The notes beneath the pieces were generated by a model. That model saw only the letters and a program-made list of their open reading frames with translations. It was not told the origin of the DNA and made no database searches. Both the position numbers and the translations under genes were made by a program. Positions 27,759 through 35,433 of a stretch of DNA of 64,000 nucleotides are shown one piece after another; position 1 is the stretch's first letter, and every line of letters begins with the position of its first letter. The stretch lies in the NCBI RefSeq assembly GCF_000797495.1, contig NZ_JTGN01000009.1:226813-290812 (forward strand). Direction: 5' to 3'. The DNA is from Robinsoniella peoriensis (lineage in GTDB: Bacteria; Bacillota; Clostridia; Lachnospirales; Lachnospiraceae).

Positions 27759-28625
27759 TCAACTCTCTGTCATCGGCATTTTCACCCAGAGATCCGGACT
27801 CTGTCTGGCAGCCTTTGCTGCATCTATAAGCGCTAAAACTTCCAGGGTTTCTTCCATTTGCACTGGCACTTTCTTTGTCTCGAAGAAATCCAGAATTGCT
27901 TTCATTGTATTAACATAATAATCAGAGCTGTCCAGACGTTCTCCCTTTTCACCGTCTGACACCATAAAATTAAATTCTGCCCATGGATTTGGTGTCTGTG
28001 TAAAACTTGCAATTCTTCCATCTCCATAATCCAGGATCAACTGAGTGACCTTACTTCCCACAGCAAAACTTTTCACACGTTTTACACCGGTTCCCATAAC
28101 CGTTACAATGGGCTCAAACTGGTGTACTGCATAATTTGACAAGTCATGCGGTCCCACAGTAGACATAAATTTCGTATTTCCCTTTTCCCGTTCCAGATAA
28201 TCCATAATACTCTTGCAATAACGCTGTGCTGATGTAGAAAAGACAGGCGTCCTATGTGCCTTTGCATAGGCGAACATCTCTTTTCCGGTTTTAAGATCCG
28301 GAGCAAAGGTCTTATCTACAAATACCGGTTTACCGCTTGCCAGAGGCAGTTTACATACTTCCTCATGCCAGGCGGAATTATCTGCGGCAATTACCATAAT
28401 TGCATCTACGGAATCAATCATTTCTTCCATACTGTGAGCCTGGTGTACGTGGTTTTTTCTGCACCACTGCTCTGTAGTCATTCCATGATCACAGTCATGA
28501 AGTGCATACGCACAAGTGAGGGATGCGTCATATCCATATTGATGAATTGCCTCCCGCAGAAATCCCGGATAATAATTTGCATGCCAGTTGTCCAGATAAT
28601 AATCTGCAAATCCGATTTTCAACAT
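27759..28625 (-). CDS. Gfo/Idh/MocA-family oxidoreductase, short variant
   Basis: A 288-residue member, shorter than the usual 330-390. The N-terminus (MLKIGFADYYLDNWHANYYP) keeps the beta-alpha start but lacks the clean GxGxxG loop. The catalytic Lys motif, normally EKP, appears as VFVDKTFA near residue 108, and the helix-strand after it is typical. The family uses tightly bound or free NAD(P) to oxidise sugar hydroxyls, often at C3. It lies six bases after a 76-aa unknown gene and before ThuA. The altered cofactor loop makes cofactor use uncertain. A C3-oxidising role on an imported glycoside is inferred. Confidence 0.78.
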   Translation of the reverse strand: MLKIGFADYYLDNWHANYYPGFLREAIHQYGYDASLTCAYALHDCDHGMTTEQWCRKNHVHQAHSMEEMIDSVDAIMVIAADNSAWHEEVCKLPLASGKPVFVDKTFAPDLKTGKEMFAYAKAHRTPVFSTSAQRYCKSIMDYLEREKGNTKFMSTVGPHDLSNYAVHQFEPIVTVMGTGVKRVKSFAVGSKVTQLILDYGDGRIASFTQTPNPWAEFNFMVSDGEKGERLDSSDYYVNTMKAILDFFETKKVPVQMEETLEVLALIDAAKAARQSPDLWVKMPMTES

Positions 28626-28630
28626 AATTC

Positions 28631-28861
28631 CTATTCTCCATCTTTCTGTAGTTTCTCATCTTTTTCCCGTATTTCAAACTCCAGTTTCGTAAGGTTGGAA
28701 TAGTATCTGTCTGCGGCAACCAGCGCAACCGCAGCAATATAACGGATTTCTTCCAGATCCTTTTCTGTCTTGGATCCAAATATACTCTGAAATGTACCTT
28801 TTGGAGCAGAAATTTCATCACTGATCTCTTTCAGCAGCTCTGTATAATCTAAACGGTTCAT
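28631..28861 (-). CDS. 76-residue hypothetical protein in the LacI-controlled operon
   Basis: I do not recognise this protein. It is hydrophilic, acidic in the first half and probably all-helical, with a likely amphipathic or coiled-coil helix in the second half (YYSNLTKLEFEIREKDEKLQ). It has no membrane segment and no metal motif. GAGGG precedes the ATG, it fits between neighbours with 22 and 5 nt gaps in the same direction, and no longer frame overlaps it, so it is probably real. Its place between a two-domain VOC protein and a Gfo/Idh/MocA enzyme suggests a small partner or subunit of that redox module. Confidence 0.65.
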   Translation of the reverse strand: MNRLDYTELLKEISDEISAPKGTFQSIFGSKTEKDLEEIRYIAAVALVAADRYYSNLTKLEFEIREKDEKLQKDGE

Positions 28862-28883
28862 CCTGTAATTCCCTCACTTTCTT

Positions 28884-29699
28884 TTATTGAAACAAATCCG
28901 GTAACCGGTCAGGGATTCGGTCGAATACATCCGCTGCTCTTCCATCCGTATACATCTGGAAAAACTCAATCACTTCACCTGCAATTCCCTGGCAAAAGCA
29001 AATCCTCAGATTCGACCAGTCATAAGGCTCATGGGTGATTCTTCCCCCAAGCTCCACCACTTTCCGGGCAGCCGCATCCACATCTTCTGTCAGCAGGCTG
29101 TAGTGGGTATACGCATTGGGTTGAACCGCATATTCTCCGCCTGTAAATAGCTCTAATTCCCGCATATCATTTAACTGTATGGAACATCCCCACTCCCAGT
29201 CTTCTTTTAGCTTTGCACCCAATCCTTCATAGAAGCGGATACATGCCTTCATATCTGGTACCGTCAATGCTACATGCACAAAATTTTTGATGTAATTACC
29301 ATTGATCACCGGCTCACGCATAACTCCGTTTTTCTGAATGTACCAGAATTCAATTTCCTCACCCGAGGGTGTCCTTACAAATGCCATTCTAAGATCCTGA
29401 TAAGTATATGGTTCAGGATCTTCCGGTCTGGAAATCACTGCCCCATACTCCAATGCCCGCCGGAATGTCAGGTCTACATCAAAGGTGTTTAAGCAAATAT
29501 GGGTAATGCCAGAATTATCCCACTCTTTCGTTCCTTCCGGGCAGATTTCCATAATCACTCCATCCGGTGTTGCAACAATGGCATTATAATCATCTCTGCG
29601 TTTCAATAGAAGTCCCAGACCATCACAGTAAAAATGTACTGCCTGATCTACATCGGGAACAATCATTGATATATGATCGATACCTTGAATCATACTCAT
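28884..29699 (-). CDS. Two-domain VOC (glyoxalase-like) protein
   Basis: A 271-residue fusion of two VOC units, about 1-125 and 135-260. Each keeps its own His/Glu ligand set: GIDHISM, IMEICPEG, THICLN and EIEFW in the first; VHVALTVPD, LELFTGG, THYSLL and VIEFF in the second. Such tandem forms occur among extradiol-type and lyase/epimerase VOC enzymes. It is the first gene after the ABC importer in this operon. It probably acts early on the imported compound or its oxidised form; the reaction is unknown. Confidence 0.85.
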   Translation of the reverse strand: MSMIQGIDHISMIVPDVDQAVHFYCDGLGLLLKRRDDYNAIVATPDGVIMEICPEGTKEWDNSGITHICLNTFDVDLTFRRALEYGAVISRPEDPEPYTYQDLRMAFVRTPSGEEIEFWYIQKNGVMREPVINGNYIKNFVHVALTVPDMKACIRFYEGLGAKLKEDWEWGCSIQLNDMRELELFTGGEYAVQPNAYTHYSLLTEDVDAAARKVVELGGRITHEPYDWSNLRICFCQGIAGEVIEFFQMYTDGRAADVFDRIPDRLPDLFQ

Positions 29700-29714
29700 T
29701 TTTTACTCCTTTCG

Positions 29715-30557
29715 TCACCCCTTAACAGCTCCTGCTGTAGTATTTACATAATACTTCTGGCAGAACAGAAATACAATAATGATGGGTATTACGGATACCA
29801 CTGTTCCTGCTGCTACACTGCCAAATTTATAGTTAAACTGCCCGTTCAGATATTTCAATCCTGCAGCCACAGGATATTTGTCTACATTCAGTACAATCAG
29901 CGGCCATAAAAAGTTGTTCCACTTATTGATAAAATCCATAATGATCACTGTTGCAATCATTGGTACTATCTGGGGAAGCATAATTTTCCACCATATTTTC
30001 AATTCCGAAGCGCCGTCAATTCTGGCTGCTGCAAGCAGTTCCGATGAAATATCTGCATATGCCGTTTTCAGCAGTATGATATTGAACACGGTCACCGAGT
30101 TTGGAAGAATAACGCCCCAGAAGTTATCATTCAATCCCATCTTGGAAATCGTTATATAATTGACAACAAGTCCTGCCGCTGCCGGAATTATCATCGTGGC
30201 AAGCAGTAATGTATTAATTAGTTTTCTGCCATAGAAATCAAGCTTAGCCAGTGGATAGGCACACAGGGAGCCAAAGATAACATCCAGGGTAATGCCTCCA
30301 ACCGTAATAATGAGAGAGTTTAACAGCATCTTCCCTATATTCAGCAGAGAAAATACCGATTCATAATTGCCAAAGGACGGCTCCCTGGGAAACAGGTTTA
30401 ACGTGTATATATTCTCTGTTACTTTAAAAGATGAACTGGTCATCCATAAAAAAGGTCCCGCACATATTAATGCTATAATAAGAAGTATCAGGTAACGTCC
30501 GACAGCTGTCCTGATTTTTTTTACTTTACTTTTTCTTCTTCTGTCTGTTCCTGTCAT
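29715..30557 (-). CDS. Sugar ABC transporter permease, MalG type
   Basis: A 280-residue permease with six helices. The EAA loop is LLAAARIDGASELKIWWKIMLP near residue 190, and the end reads QKYYVNTTAGAVKG, as in MalG-type permeases. It overlaps the MalF-type gene by 4 nt (ATGA). It is the inner-membrane partner for importing the substrate of the LacI-controlled operon. No ATPase is encoded nearby. Confidence 0.92.
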   Translation of the reverse strand: MTGTDRRRKSKVKKIRTAVGRYLILLIIALICAGPFLWMTSSSFKVTENIYTLNLFPREPSFGNYESVFSLLNIGKMLLNSLIITVGGITLDVIFGSLCAYPLAKLDFYGRKLINTLLLATMIIPAAAGLVVNYITISKMGLNDNFWGVILPNSVTVFNIILLKTAYADISSELLAAARIDGASELKIWWKIMLPQIVPMIATVIIMDFINKWNNFLWPLIVLNVDKYPVAAGLKYLNGQFNYKFGSVAAGTVVSVIPIIIVFLFCQKYYVNTTAGAVKG

Positions 30558-31447
30558 GCCTCTTTTTCCCCTTTCTTACTTAATGCAAACTGCATGCATG
30601 TAAATACGCAGATCATAACGGCGCTAACCAATCCAATAGCGGCCGAATATCCAAAATCATAGCTGTTAAATGCCATCTTATAGGAATAATAGTTAATAAC
30701 ATAGGTTGCTTTATTCGGACCGCCATTTGTCATCGTAAATACCACATCAAATACTCCCACAGCCGCAATAATGGAAATCATGGAACAAAATCCAATCTGA
30801 TTTTTTAAAAGCGGCAGCCTTACTTTCCAGAATGTCTGCCATGCATTGGCTCCGTCAATTTTAGTTGCATCAATAATTTCTTCAGGAAATGACTGCAGCG
30901 CCGATAAATACATCATCATGTAGTATCCAATTCCCTGCCAGATTGTCACCGCCATCAGGACAATCAGCGCAATCTTTGAATCCGAAAGAAATAAAATAGG
31001 CTTTGCTATTATATCCCATTTTAAAAGCAGTGCGTTTATGATTCCATCAGGATCAAATATGAATTTCCAGATGATGGACACTGCTACCATAGAAGTAACT
31101 ACCGGCATATAGATCAATACACGAAAGGCAGAATTTCCACGGAATTTATTATTCATCAGCAGAGCCAGCAGTATGGCGAGTATTTGAAGAACAGGCACTA
31201 CGATTACAAACAGACAGGAATTTTTTAACGACAGCCAGAAATCCGGATCCCCAGCCAGCCTTTTAAAATTTTCTAATCCGATAAAATTTGTTGTGCCTCC
31301 TACTGCCGAATAGTCTGTAAATGCCAGCGGTATACTGAAAACAATGGGATAAAACACGAAGATCCCCAGGATAAGCAGAGCCGGAGCCATAAATATGTAG
31401 GAAATTATGGTCGTTCTCATTTTCTGTGCTTTAAATAATTTTTTCAT
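30554..31447 (-). CDS. Sugar ABC transporter permease, MalF type
   Basis: A 297-residue permease with six helices. The EAA motif IDATKIDGANAWQTFWKVRLP lies near residue 200. The frame is open up to 31504, but the ATG at 31447 has GGAGA eight bases upstream, and the extra sequence is the intercistronic hairpin, so that start is used. It pairs with the overlapping MalG-type gene and follows the binding-protein gene. Confidence 0.92.
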   Translation of the reverse strand: MKKLFKAQKMRTTIISYIFMAPALLILGIFVFYPIVFSIPLAFTDYSAVGGTTNFIGLENFKRLAGDPDFWLSLKNSCLFVIVVPVLQILAILLALLMNNKFRGNSAFRVLIYMPVVTSMVAVSIIWKFIFDPDGIINALLLKWDIIAKPILFLSDSKIALIVLMAVTIWQGIGYYMMMYLSALQSFPEEIIDATKIDGANAWQTFWKVRLPLLKNQIGFCSMISIIAAVGVFDVVFTMTNGGPNKATYVINYYSYKMAFNSYDFGYSAAIGLVSAVMICVFTCMQFALSKKGEKEA

Positions 31448-31468
31448 ACACTTTTCTCCAATAGAAAC

Positions 31469-31502
31469 GCTGCCGCAAAAACTTACTGTCTCTTGCAGCA
31501 GC
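31469..31502 (-). terminator. Intercistronic hairpin between binding protein and permease genes
   Basis: GCTGC-T-GCAA pairs with TTGC-G-GCAGC on the minus strand around a 14-nt loop. No U-tract follows. It is the same position as the hairpins at 9473-9500 and 51539-51571, and probably raises binding-protein mRNA relative to the permeases. Confidence 0.6.
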
Positions 31503-31531
31503 ATATGATTTATTTGTCATCGTTTCCGTAA

Positions 31532-32821
31532 CTATTTCTGATTTTCTGCCAGCAGTTTATTGACACGGTCTTCACACTGTTTCAGCGCATCCTCCGGACT
31601 CATATTATCTGCAAAAATTGCTGCCATCATCTCATCAATTTCCAGCTTTACTGCATTATCATTTGGAATTCCCATAGTCATATCCGTACTCTTCATTGCA
31701 GCCAGTGCGGCATAATAATTCGTTCTTCCTTCAACTGTCTCCATATCAGACTTAAAGTAGTCATCATTAGCAGCTGCCTTTGTAGTTGGGAATACGGATG
31801 CTGCTTCACAGAATGCCAGCTGATTCTCATCATTTGAGATATAATTCGCAAACTTGATCGCTTCTTCCTGTTTCTTGCTGTTGGCAGGTACTACCAGGTT
31901 CATTACAGCCGCTCCGGTGAAACCGCTTGGTCCGTATAAAGATTCTGCAACATCTGTCAATTCATATTTTTCCGGGGACTCATCTCTGATTCGAGCAATC
32001 GTTTGCGGTCCTCCGCAAAGCATTCCCAGATTCCCATTGGCATACATCTGGCGGTCGTTGTCCCAGTTATCCCAACCATCCGTTCGATCTACCATGATTG
32101 CTCCATCATCCGCATATTTTATAAAACGGTTTATCAGTTCCACTGCCTCCGGGCTGTTAAATGCCGCCTTTGTTTTGTCCTCAGAAAGGATCGGAATATC
32201 ATAATAACAAAGCATATGGTACATAGAACTTGGCGTAATCAGCCATGCTCCTGTTTTTTCTTTAAAGTCTGCCGCCAGATCAAATGCTTCATCCCAGGTG
32301 GTGGGGACTTTTTCAATTCCTGCCTCTTTGAACAGTTCTGTATTATATGTAACTACGTTTGGTGTGGAATACCAGGGAAACGCATATACACCATCGTACA
32401 ATTTTGCTGATTCATACATAGAATCAATGTAAATTGATTTTTGCTCCTCTGTTGCCGCTTCGTCCAAATTCAGCAGAGCCTCTTTTCCAGCCAGTGTCAG
32501 TGCCAGCTGTGACCAGATATTTACTACATCCGGTGGATTACTTCCTGCTGTGGCAGCCAGAAGCTTCTGCTCTATGGCATCGTAGGGAAGATCCTGCCAT
32601 TTCACTTCTATCGTCGGATTCTCTTCCTCATATTTATCAATCAGTCCCTGTATAAAATCCGTATAAGTAGGTGCTAATGCGAGTGTCCAGAATTCAATAC
32701 TGGTCTTTCCTTCATTGGATTCAGCCCCTCCCTTTGAGTCCCCTGAACCCCCACATGCCGCCATGGACATCGTCATCGCTGCTGCTAAAATTATTGCGGT
32801 CACCTTTTTTACCTTTCTCAT
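31532..32821 (-). CDS. Extracellular sugar-binding lipoprotein of the ABC importer
   Basis: A 429-residue type-1 solute-binding protein. The signal peptide ends in the lipobox SMAAC near residue 23, then a Gly/Ser linker leads to the binding fold (SIEFWTLALAPTYTDF). It captures the substrate of the 13-gene operon outside the membrane. It is the first gene of that operon, with a near-consensus promoter and a perfect palindromic operator between promoter and start, facing a LacI gene. Confidence 0.92.
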   Translation of the reverse strand: MRKVKKVTAIILAAAMTMSMAACGGSGDSKGGAESNEGKTSIEFWTLALAPTYTDFIQGLIDKYEEENPTIEVKWQDLPYDAIEQKLLAATAGSNPPDVVNIWSQLALTLAGKEALLNLDEAATEEQKSIYIDSMYESAKLYDGVYAFPWYSTPNVVTYNTELFKEAGIEKVPTTWDEAFDLAADFKEKTGAWLITPSSMYHMLCYYDIPILSEDKTKAAFNSPEAVELINRFIKYADDGAIMVDRTDGWDNWDNDRQMYANGNLGMLCGGPQTIARIRDESPEKYELTDVAESLYGPSGFTGAAVMNLVVPANSKKQEEAIKFANYISNDENQLAFCEAASVFPTTKAAANDDYFKSDMETVEGRTNYYAALAAMKSTDMTMGIPNDNAVKLEIDEMMAAIFADNMSPEDALKQCEDRVNKLLAENQK

Positions 32822-32842
32822 TTTCTACCTCCTTAGTTTTGA

Positions 32843-32863
32843 AAAGGTTTTCTGAAAACCTTT
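32843..32863 (-). promoter_or_regulatory. Palindromic operator of the 13-gene sugar operon
   Basis: A perfect inverted repeat AAAGGTTTTC-T-GAAAACCTTT. It sits about 10-30 nt downstream of the predicted transcription start, where a bound repressor would block RNA polymerase. The divergent LacI protein (33197-34252) is the obvious candidate. The centre is a single T, not the CG common in LacI operators. Confidence 0.65.
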
Positions 32864-32878
32864 ACATTTGATGAGCTT

Positions 32879-32907
32879 AATATACTCTTTTCTTATTAGC
32901 TTGTCAA
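32879..32907 (-). promoter_or_regulatory. Strong promoter of the 13-gene sugar operon
   Basis: TTGACA (32902-32907), 17-nt spacer and TATATT (32879-32884) on the minus strand, a near-consensus sigma-A promoter. Confidence 0.8.
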
Positions 32908-33164
32908 CAAAAAATCTCATTTATTTTTTAACTCAGACCATTTTATACATTCTCGTAGAATTTACGATACTATTTTTGTATATAATGTATATGATTCTAT
33001 TATATTTATTTGTCGCCTTATCTTTCTTTGTTTAAATTAGTCATTCAATTATCTTTTCTACCATATCCCTTTATTTGAAAATAAGCTTTATTGCTCTTTG
33101 CTCCATCTCCAAAACATTACCCGGTATTGAAATACCAATATCTGTATGCTAAACTATATACCAA

Positions 33165-33173
33165 TGATATAAT
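33165..33173 (+). promoter_or_regulatory. Extended -10 promoter of the LacI gene
   Basis: TGATATAAT is a perfect extended -10 ending 13 nt before the Shine-Dalgarno, so the leader would be very short. No good -35 is seen. The gene-free stretch 32822-33196 otherwise contains the minus promoter and operator described above and AT-rich sequence, with a small inverted repeat GGTATT-GA-AATACC at 33123-33136. Confidence 0.5.
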
Positions 33174-33196
33174 TTCAGTAATAGATGGAGGTTTTT

Positions 33197-34252
33197 ATGG
33201 ATAAAAATGTAACAATTGTTGAGATAGCAGAAGAGAGTGGGGTCTCTATCGCTACCGTCTCCAGAGTTTTAAACGGCACTGTTCCCGTCTCGCCAAAAAC
33301 CAAAGCCAGGGTGGAAGCGGTCATAAAGAAATACCACTATTCTCCCAATACATTGGCACAGGGACTCATTCTCCGTCAGACAAAGACTCTGGGCGTTATC
33401 GTTCCTGATATTACTAATCCGTATTTCTCCACGTTGTTCAGCGAAATTGAACGTTCTGCACATCAGTCAAACTATTCTGTTATACTCTGCAATACTTCCT
33501 TTTCCGCTGCCTCCTATGCGGATGGGGAACGGGAAAAAGAAGATAAATATTTTCAGATGATTCTGGATAAGAAGGTAGATGGGGTTATTATTGCCGGCGG
33601 GCAGATCGATTTATGTGAAATCAGTGAAGATTACAGAGACGCACTGAGACGTCTGGCGTCTTCCATACCGGTAATCGTAATTGGAAGATCCCTCCCCGGG
33701 ATTCCCTGTACCTTTATAAATAAGGAAAATGATAAAGGCTTATCTATTGCAATTCGCTATCTTGCTTCACTTGGACACCGGCGTATTGGATTTGTTGGCG
33801 GAGAACGCGGTGTACATATCACGGAATCCAGACTCAACGTATATCACGAGACAGTCCGGACACTGGGTCTGGATGATGACCCATCCCTTATATCCACTTC
33901 TAACTACTATATGTCTGATGGATATAATGCAGCCAGGCAGCTACTTGATAAGGCTCCCACAGTAACCGCTATACTTGCAATGAATGATAATGTATCCATA
34001 GGGGCACTGCGGGCTGCTGCCGATTGCAGTATTACCATCCCAAATGATATGGCCCTGATCAGCTGTGACCAGTTTTATGACGGCAATTTTCTGACACCGC
34101 GCCTGACAAGCCTGAACCGGCACAATGAACGGCTGGGAAGATATGTAATTTCTTTATTGCTCAGTCTTATACAGAACACTGCACCTCCCAAAGAGCCTGA
34201 CTTTTCTCCTGAACTGGTGATTCGGGAAAGCAGCGGCAAGCGAATTAAATAA
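33197..34252 (+). CDS. LacI-family regulator divergent from the 13-gene operon
   Basis: A 351-residue repressor. The helix-turn-helix VTIVEIAEESGVSIATVSRV begins at residue 4, then VSPKTKARVEAVIKKYHYSPN and a sugar-sensing domain (TLGVIVPDITNPYFSTLFSEIE). An upstream ATG (33185) forms part of the GGAGG ribosome site, so the ATG at 33197 is the start. Divergent placement next to a perfect palindrome in the leader of the neighbouring operon indicates it controls that operon. The effector is unknown. Confidence 0.92.
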   Translation: MDKNVTIVEIAEESGVSIATVSRVLNGTVPVSPKTKARVEAVIKKYHYSPNTLAQGLILRQTKTLGVIVPDITNPYFSTLFSEIERSAHQSNYSVILCNTSFSAASYADGEREKEDKYFQMILDKKVDGVIIAGGQIDLCEISEDYRDALRRLASSIPVIVIGRSLPGIPCTFINKENDKGLSIAIRYLASLGHRRIGFVGGERGVHITESRLNVYHETVRTLGLDDDPSLISTSNYYMSDGYNAARQLLDKAPTVTAILAMNDNVSIGALRAAADCSITIPNDMALISCDQFYDGNFLTPRLTSLNRHNERLGRYVISLLLSLIQNTAPPKEPDFSPELVIRESSGKRIK

Positions 34253-34302
34253 AAACAGCCATACTCAGAAAGTTAAAATCCTTCTTAGTATGGCTGCTTT
34301 TT
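34251..34302 (+). terminator. Bidirectional terminator between LacI and SGNH genes
   Basis: CAGCCATACT and AGTATGGCTG form a 10-bp stem with a 21-nt loop. A run of A on the left and CTTTTT on the right make it work for both converging transcripts. Confidence 0.85.
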
Positions 34303-34341
34303 AAGCCTCTTTTTGTAAATATCCAGTTTATTATTTCCGCT

Positions 34342-35376
34342 TTATATTCCTTTATTATTATTTCCGTTTACCATATTATACATACCTACGCTCTGTATCG
34401 CCTTTTCATACTTACGCAGATCTGCATTCCATCCTGAATAGGCAGAGTCATCCCGCCTGTCCGGCAAAAAATAGTTTTCCTTCAGATATTTACCCAGATA
34501 AGCCGTCACCTTCCTGGCGCCGTTATAGTTCATGTGATCTCCTTTGTCTCTGGTATCGGATACCCAGTCAACCTTATACTCTTTCCCCGGCTTATTCAGA
34601 TCCAGAAATGGAATCTCATTTTGTTCTGCATATTCCGCTACTGAATTATGCCTCTTATAATTCCATGAATTTGCAGAAGGGATTTCCACAAACAGAAGTT
34701 TAATCCCCTTTTCTTTGCACATAGAAACAATCTTATCCAGATAAAATCGAGGTATCCCGTCTATTTTTGTCTTTTTCTTTCTCTTACGCATGTAGCGTTT
34801 GCCAAGATAAGGATCTACACGGTCTGTATACCGGAAACCTTTCCAGAAATTATCAAACGTATACTTCACTTTTCCCGTGAAATCTTCCGGTTTTAAAATT
34901 TTCCATCGGTTATGATATTGAAACACCGGAAATTGATCTGCCAGCCCTGCAAAAATCACTTTTTCCCGTTCTTTTGCCGGCGTTCCATTCTGAAAAATTT
35001 CATCCGTTTCAAATATAACCACCTTGGGGGACTGGTACTTCAGTATTGATTTCAGCAGATAATACGCCTCATACACACGCTGTCCTGGTTCTCCGCAGAC
35101 ATAAGATGCAAGCCCATAGTCCTTCCACAGCTGCATAGGTGTATACGCTGCATAAATATCACTGTTGCCTATTGCTATTACATCCAGGGAATTTTCCCGT
35201 TCCGTATATACTGCGCGTGTCTCCGGTTCTTTAATTCCGCTGGCAGGGGTATTATCCTTTGGCTTCAAAACCTGGGATGCGCCGGTGAGAAGTACCAGGG
35301 CGATTCCCAGAAATACAGCCAATTTCAACAGGAAAAGAAATCCACTTTTCAGTATCGTCCGTTTATTGAAGTTCAT
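34342..35376 (-). CDS. Membrane-anchored SGNH/DltD-like protein of the Dlt-like cassette
   Basis: A 344-residue protein with one N-terminal membrane helix (residues about 11-32) and an outside domain of SGNH-hydrolase type. The Ser block is VIAIGNSDIYAAY (Ser72), and the late Asp/His block is GDHMNYNGA (about 279-287). Position after an MBOAT protein matches DltD or AlgX/AlgJ-like partners, which help transfer an acyl or aminoacyl group to a cell-surface polymer. A Lys/Arg-rich patch (RYMRKRKKKTK) could bind an anionic polymer. It is the last gene of the cassette. DltD itself is about 400 residues and starts differently, so it is a relative by role, not a clear orthologue. Confidence 0.7.
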   Translation of the reverse strand: MNFNKRTILKSGFLFLLKLAVFLGIALVLLTGASQVLKPKDNTPASGIKEPETRAVYTERENSLDVIAIGNSDIYAAYTPMQLWKDYGLASYVCGEPGQRVYEAYYLLKSILKYQSPKVVIFETDEIFQNGTPAKEREKVIFAGLADQFPVFQYHNRWKILKPEDFTGKVKYTFDNFWKGFRYTDRVDPYLGKRYMRKRKKKTKIDGIPRFYLDKIVSMCKEKGIKLLFVEIPSANSWNYKRHNSVAEYAEQNEIPFLDLNKPGKEYKVDWVSDTRDKGDHMNYNGARKVTAYLGKYLKENYFLPDRRDDSAYSGWNADLRKYEKAIQSVGMYNMVNGNNNKGI

Positions 35377-35433
35377 TTTGTTTCCTCCTGCTGCTATTTC
35401 TCTTTAGATTTATGGCATGGTTTTTAAGCAGAC

